A stretch of DNA of 64,000 nucleotides from Acanthopleura granulata (lineage: Eukaryota > Mollusca > Polyplacophora > Chitonida > Chitonidae). Each line of letters opens with the position of its first letter. Within the stretch, counting starts at the first letter, position 1. The stretch spans positions 31,113,642 through 31,177,641 of the forward strand of contig JABBOT010000002.1 in NCBI GenBank assembly GCA_016165875.1. Reading direction: 5' to 3'. The position numbers were made by a program, and so were the translations under genes. Below the pieces are notes generated by a model. The model did not search any database, was not told where the DNA came from, and was given only the letters and a program-made list of their open reading frames with translations. Shown here in pieces: positions 58,501 to 64,000 of this stretch.

Positions 58501-59500
58501 AGTGTGGTCTAAGCTGGGCTAAAGTTTCTCTTTCCTGGTAAACGTGCATGCCAGCCATTTTGGCAAAACAGGTGAACAAGGTGAGGTTCACCTGTGCTAG
58601 TCTCCACGTGTGTAACGCCCAAATATGGAGATTTCGGCCGATTCGCTGGCTGTCTCACTCTGAAGAACCTTGCGCTAAATTTAAATAACAACAGCTGTCA
58701 ACAAACGGGAACGACATTATCCATCTTCCACTGATTACACCAAATAGCGCAAACTCCAATTGACTGCTACAACACACGACAATGATCCGCGTGGAAAGAA
58801 AGACTTAAAAACAATCATTTTTGAGGTAAGTAACGTTCTCATAACATCACCAACAAGCGGAAATAGGGATAAACTTACACTTGCAAGCCAGTAGAATGTG
58901 CCATAACGGTGAGCGGTGGCTCAAAAGTGTGACGTTGGAAGGGAATACAAAAGGCATATTTGCATATGCCAGGTACCTTACCTGTAACAGGTACAGGATT
59001 CCAGACAGACGTTTCTAGGTCACTGGAAGCCTTACTGTATGCCAATATTCGCATGACTGAGATGAAGACGAAGAGGCTTAAAAGTGGCGTTATTACAAAA
59101 GAAAGTTTTGTCCAAATGTCATCCTCTCTGCGATTACCTCAGCTTGAATGAAGATTTTCGCCGCCCATCTGAGGTATTGCCTTTACTTCTTTTCACCTGC
59201 AGCTCATATTATTTCTGAATTTACATTCTGGAACATGATGACCAAGAATAATTGATAGATATCAGGATAGGACAGAGATAGAGCCTCAACGAGTTGGAGA
59301 GATTTTAAACCTTGAAGGGTTTCTATTTCGGACAAATTTCTTGTGAATTACACAATTAATGAGGAGCCAAGTTAATGGCTCCACGAAGTTTAGAGAGTTT
59401 CAGTTGGCCGTAATGTTCTAACTTCACTGTTTGGGTGATGACCTAACCATCTTGTGTGATGTAATGAGACACAGCAGCTAATTAGCTATCACCTGTTCGA
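55560..59500. repeat. Old tandem segmental duplication
   Basis: 55560-56010 matches 57970-58340 (shared: actacacctcgaggatg, ttatgtcc(t/g)agta, gttgatagttagca, attaatgagacag), and 56520-56860 matches 59190-59470 (shared: gagagtttca(c/g)ttgg, cctaac(c)tagccatctt, gtttct(g/a)tttc). Offsets are 2.4 and 2.7 kb. Identity is moderate with many indels, so the event is old. Neither copy contains a recognisable gene; the SLC22-like exon follows the second copy and I find no counterpart after the first. Confidence 0.5.
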
Positions 59501-59592
59501 AGGTATGCTCTAACTGATTAAGGTGTTATGAACCCCGTATTTAAATTATTGAATTATATATATTTTTTCTTTTGGTATTTTAATCTGTTCAG

Positions 59593-59849
59593 CGTTTGGC
59601 CTACGTGATAGCCTGGACTGTAATTCAGTCGGGCGTTCTCGAGGTTTCTGTGTTCATGAGTTTCGTGTCATTGTACATAGAGCCGACATTCTGGAAAGAT
59701 GTACTTTTTGCAATTACCTACATTTCATCTCAGTTTTACTCTGGAAGTGTTACTGACGGTATAGTCTACCTATTCGCCGTGGAAAGTGCACCTACACGGG
59801 TCGTTGGATACAAATCATCGTTTGTTCGTCTACTGTTCGTCACTCAGAG
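59593..59849 (+). CDS. Orphan exon of an SLC22-like transporter
   Basis: Good acceptor (attttaatctgttcag) and donor (CTCAGAG|GTCAGT); 257 nt, phase 0 to 2. Encodes RLAYVIAWTVIQSGVLEVSV, then FWKDVLFAITYISSQFYSGS and TDGIVYLFAVESAPTRVVGY. The last part resembles the TM10-TM11 region of SLC22 organic-ion transporters (Y-x-x-E-x-x-P-T-x-x-R). The other exons of such a gene (about 500 residues) are not found within the window, so it is either one exon of a gene with very long introns or a relic. Confidence 0.5.
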
Positions 59850-60572
59850 GTCAGTGTCATCCTTCGATTCAAGAGTTCACATGAACTGTGGATTTCAGTT
59901 TACGTGGACTGAATCGCCTTTGGAAGCTTGATAGTCCATCAGGATTTGGACAGTAATCCTTAAGAAACTATATTTTTTTTATAATTATCTGTATTGTTCG
60001 TGTATAATATTTTTAAGTTGTACGGTTTGTGCATTTTGTTCAATTATATACATATATTGAACTTATTCAAGCGTCTTCGTGTTCCTTTGTTTGATCTTGT
60101 GTAAGGCTTATGATTGTCTAAGGGTTGAACAAGCCATTTGTTATCATTTTTCCTCTCAGATCAGTTATACCCTTGCAAAGACTATTACAGATGTTGGCAG
60201 AAATAGAAAAAAAGCTTTGTTGTCAAAGCTAATGAATACATATAAAAACATGGCGATAAATTAGTTGCAAAATTTAGGCGAAGTTGAATTTCTATGACAT
60301 CTGTTTGTGATAGCACTACAAATTTGAAGTGAAATAAATATGTTTTCTGGTGTACAACGCTTAGGTCCAGTATTCACTAATTGTCTTTATTCTTTGGCAA
60401 CGGTAAAGAGTAACAAGTATTTATTGAAAACTCTTTTCTGTTGCATTATATAAATACGCTGAATCGTACTCTAGTGCACACATATTTTTATTTACTATGT
60501 AAACGAGTGCATCACATCCCGCCCTGTAAAATGTGGGTAAAACAGGACTGACTCATGATTTCTGATGTTGAA

Positions 60573-60784
60573 CTAACTGTAGCAAGGGGCATATCGCAGA
60601 GGGTCAATTGGATAACTGATCCGTTTAGTCAATGCCAGTGATACCGACGCGAGCCAGAATCCACTCGCCCATCCACAAAGCTGCAGCGGGATAAAAACAG
60701 CCATGAATTTAACAGAAACTGACAGCTGCTCTTCTCCTGGGATGTTAACGGCCCAAAGTATGCTAGTCTGAACAGTTGACTGAC
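60573..60784 (-). CDS. Possible terminal exon of an unknown membrane protein
   Basis: A reverse-strand acceptor (gatttgaaaatctcag) opens 70 codons ending in TAG: STVQTSILWAVNIPGEEQLS, then VKFMAVFIPLQLCGWASGFW, LASVSLALTKRISYPIDPL. One long hydrophobic segment is rich in Trp and Cys. I do not recognise the family and find no upstream exon (between 60785 and the window end). Could be chance. Confidence 0.5.
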
Positions 60785-61439
60785 CTGAGATTTTCAAATC
60801 ATCTAGTGAGTAAAATGCAAAAAGCAGCCCAAGTTGTATTCGAACACCCGACCCCATGGGTCAAATATCGATTCGCTGAGAAACACTAGGCATTTTAGCC
60901 AGCACCTCTCCTTATTTTTGGCAATTTGTATTTCTCACAAGACATACATACAGAGTATAAGCAGCGGTTACAGAATAAGTGGTTCTAATGTAAATCAGAC
61001 CGATACTGATAAAAAAAAGCCATGGTTTGACATCAAAGCCAAGCGTGTACTTACGAAAATATGTTAGTGAATGGAATGGGGTAAATATAATTGAGCGATG
61101 ACTTTGTCGGCTATGATTTTTTAATTCATGAAATCAACAGTTTTCAACGCAAATACTGCAAGATATAATGAATGTTTTATCACTATATCGAGACGATGTC
61201 TCATGAGCTTACAAGCGTGTAATGCGTCATCTAGTGAGGACGGATAGTAGACATCAGCATTTAGAACAGTGTCAGTACATTAATAGAGGAGGGAGATACA
61301 CACGCTGAAGTAACACTCTAACACTCAAGTAACTAAAGTTTTTTCGACAGTGTCAAATTTCCCAGCTGCTGCACATTACTTAGTCCTCTTTTGTGAGTTT
61401 AACAATGAGAAATATATATTTGTATCATTTAACAGAATG

Positions 61440-61640
61440 AGCAGATAAGCTCCTGGTATCATTGGATATCCGTGTCTTCCTGATATCGTTGGACATCGGT
61501 GCCTTCCTGGTATCACTGGATATCTGTGTCTTTCTGGTATCGCTGGACATTGGTGCCTTCCTGATATCACTGGACATTGGTGCCTTCTTGATATCACTGG
61601 ACACCTGGTATCGATGAACATCTTTGTCTTCCTGGTATCA
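61440..61640. repeat. Minisatellite of about 30 bp
   Basis: Six to seven copies of ctggtatcactggacatcgg + tgccttc with variation. On the reverse strand the unit reads as an open 10-residue repeat (GRHQCPVISG type) inside a 136-codon frame (61376-61786). The repeat has no typical protein composition and no gene context. Confidence 0.5.
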
Positions 61641-61786
61641 TCGAGAACAACACTACAGTCGTTTGAGTTTCCCTGGACAATAAATGGCATATTATTACTC
61701 ATGTGTTGGTAGCACATGTATTGTTGGTTAGCTTTACGAAAGCCATCAGTTTTCCCTGGTTTATTTTCAGTTAATGTCATGGCCAT

Positions 61787-64000
61787 TGCGTTAAATAACT
61801 GTTATTTCCTCAGGTGCCACGATGGATACTTCAGGAGAACCGAGAACTTGATAAGCTAATCAGCGTTCCGTAGTTTGCTCGGTTATCAGCCTAGAAACAT
61901 AGCTGTATTTGCAATCCATGGGATTGTGTCACTCCTCATTTTCCCTTGTTTGCTCCTTGCCTATTAACCTTCAGCATGTTACATTCAAACATGATAAACC
62001 GGTAACAAAATTAATCAGGTCCTTATCAAAATACATTAACAGGGGGCGTTAATGTGCCATAGACTAATTACAGACTCCCCAAGGGCTGGGATAATGGTTA
62101 CCATGACACTGGGTTGATGACTCCTGCATATCGTCTTAACATGTAACTCGAGCATATCATGTGTCCAGAACATTTCAAGGTCACTGAGCAGAGTTTTATA
62201 AAGATATCAAGTACTAGTGTACATAGTTCATTCACCAGTTTCACGATGTGGATTAGTAGTGATTGCAGCATGGTTGTTTTTGATTGTACAGCTTAAGTGC
62301 AAGGAAAACCATTGGTACCTCGATGTTTTTTTACTTACAAGAGACCCTACAGTGGCCCTATTTTTGTGTGACTTATCTAATTTTGGGTCGTGATGTTTCT
62401 GCGTGTGGTATTTGTCACCTATTTGTGATACAGTGTGAAGACATCTAAGAATTTAGCGTTTAATTTCCATTTAGGGAAACTTAATACAGTGTTACATAAC
62501 CAATGTATAATTTGAGCATTTGGAATCAGTGAATGTCAATGAAAACACAAGGCGAAAAGATTCTTCATAATACAATAGAAATAAAATACAGCTTATTGAT
62601 TGTAAATGGGATAGAATCTCTTTTGGGATTAACCCGAGCTAGTTCAAATTTAATCCAAGTCATTGTTTACTAAACCGCCTCACGAGTAACAAACACCGCC
62701 ACTTTTCATTGAAAAAATCTGGAAGACAAATTTATATCATTATTCATATGTACGAAACAACATGTCGTATAGGACACGAATTATGCATAAATAACTGAAT
62801 TAAACAAACTTAACAATATCGACCGCATTTGAATAACTGTGTACTATTCAGTGGCTGGTTGTTGTACCATAATCCAAATGAGTACATTTCTGTTTAAATT
62901 TGGTATTTGTAACTGCTTGCACACCTAGTCTACACATTAATACTTTAACTTTTATCGGTTAAGCAGAGATGAAAGCATACCAACGACCTCAAATCGTTCC
63001 TATTCTTAGATAACGCCTGTGTTAATGTGTTGACAAACTTCTATTTTATACGTTTACGTTTCAGATCTCGATTAGTATGCTGTGTGAACATTTTGCAAGC
63101 CATTTTGGGGGGAAACTAGAAGCGTAAATGCGCAGTGATATAGGATGTTGCCATACAAGCTAGATAACCCTCGGCCATTGGTTCCTTCAGGATGTTCTCC
63201 CATACGTCTGCTTTTTTGTTTGTATTCCATTAACTTAACAGTCTGTGATACGTCCGTCATCCAAGGTATTTGTCAATAATTACCGTCCCCAGGTCGCCAT
63301 GCCTTGCGACCGACAAGGGAAAGGCACATCCTCATAGCACTGACAGTTGAAACATTGTTACAGTTCTGTGTTATAGGTTTTGAGATTTTCCCGGAGCTCA
63401 CCAGTGGGCCTCTTTAAGAGGTGCAATCATTAAGAGAACCGGCATTTCAGGCAGAAAATATCTATAAAGCAGTGAATGGCCATTGTGGAAGCTTCTAATG
63501 AACACTTGAACCACTGTAATTCGCCTTATCATTACCGTCTCGGTTAAGAAGACTGTTGATATTAATTTCAAATAAACATTAAACTCTTCCTGCATGTGAA
63601 TACTGCACTTACTGTATACTGTCCACAGTAACCGTATTAGACTAGGCTGCAGTAAAGCTACATACGATCATAAAATGCAGCTTGATTGAGTGATAAGAGC
63701 ACAAAGGTGAAAAACACACTTAAATGCTTTTTAGGCTATCTGCCAATCAAAAAATGATAGAGATGTGCTTCACCAAAATGTAAAATTGAATTTTAATTTA
63801 AGACATGGACAGAAAAGAATGAAAGTGGATGCTCGATTCCATTCTATTGGACGGAAAACACGAGGCTTTTCAATGCTCATGACAACGCAGTTTTCCTTTT
63901 ATTCTATTTCGTTTGAATCTCCTGGAGAATAAAGTGAATTTGATACGAAGAATTTTTGATAATTCCAATCTTAATTAAATATAACGCGAACGTTTGTGCC
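61787..64000. other. Right-hand intergenic DNA
   Basis: AT-rich, no exon, RNA gene or known repeat recognised. It could be intron of a gene extending beyond the window. Confidence 0.5.

Overview
This is eukaryotic, AT-rich DNA with long introns, most likely from a mollusc or another lophotrochozoan. The basis is a set of tRNA-derived SINEs with the core/tail type common in mollusc genomes (ending ...gtacggcgtaaaacaccaatcaaataaataaa), a multi-exon secreted VWA/EGF/ShKT protein, and animal-type splice sites (GTRAGT / pyrimidine tract-AG). I see no bacterial gene organisation, no CRISPR array, no rRNA and no functional tRNA gene. Exon models were built by hand from splice signals, reading frame and phase.

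Layout. (1) 1-15.2 kb, + strand: the last 15 exons of a secreted multidomain gene. It encodes an N-terminal DPDGD-type module, one EGF-like exon, one VWA exon with a MIDAS motif, three ShKT domains and a Cys-rich C-terminus. All exon phases agree and the 2331 coding bases give 776 residues plus a stop. (2) 15.2-27.3 kb: repeat-rich intergenic DNA with SINEs, G-runs, a (TA)n microsatellite, a dispersed repeat family with a head-to-head pair at 24.8-25.6 kb, and a CpG-rich stretch with three strong donor sites that may hold 5' non-coding exons. (3) 27.6-28.4 kb, +: an intact intronless ELOVL6-like fatty-acid elongase. (4) 28.4-38.4 kb: decayed satellites, SINEs and a nearly perfect 587-bp inverted repeat. 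(5) 38.4-43.5 kb: a dead non-LTR retrotransposon (zinc-knuckle ORF1; endonuclease, RT and RNase H ORF2). (6) 46.5-51.4 kb, - strand: an SLC16/monocarboxylate-transporter-like gene in which the exon for the third membrane segment is not found. (7) 51.4-64 kb: mostly non-coding, with an old 2.4-2.7-kb segmental duplication, a MITE-like element and two orphan membrane-protein exons.

Main observation. Three tandem repeats, in two unrelated genes, appear to be founded on splice junctions. At 2972-3660 the 33-bp unit is the exon end plus 5' splice site, copied about 20 times into the intron. At 11793-11985 the 30-31-bp unit is the 3' splice site plus exon start, copied upstream. At 47080-47405 the last 33 nt of an SLC16 exon (phase 1/1, coding part of TM11) recur five times in the intron. 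Each copy keeps an upstream AG and a downstream GT/GC and stays open. The first two arrays create rows of decoy splice sites. The third looks like a row of 33-nt cassette micro-exons. Whether any copy is used needs RNA data.
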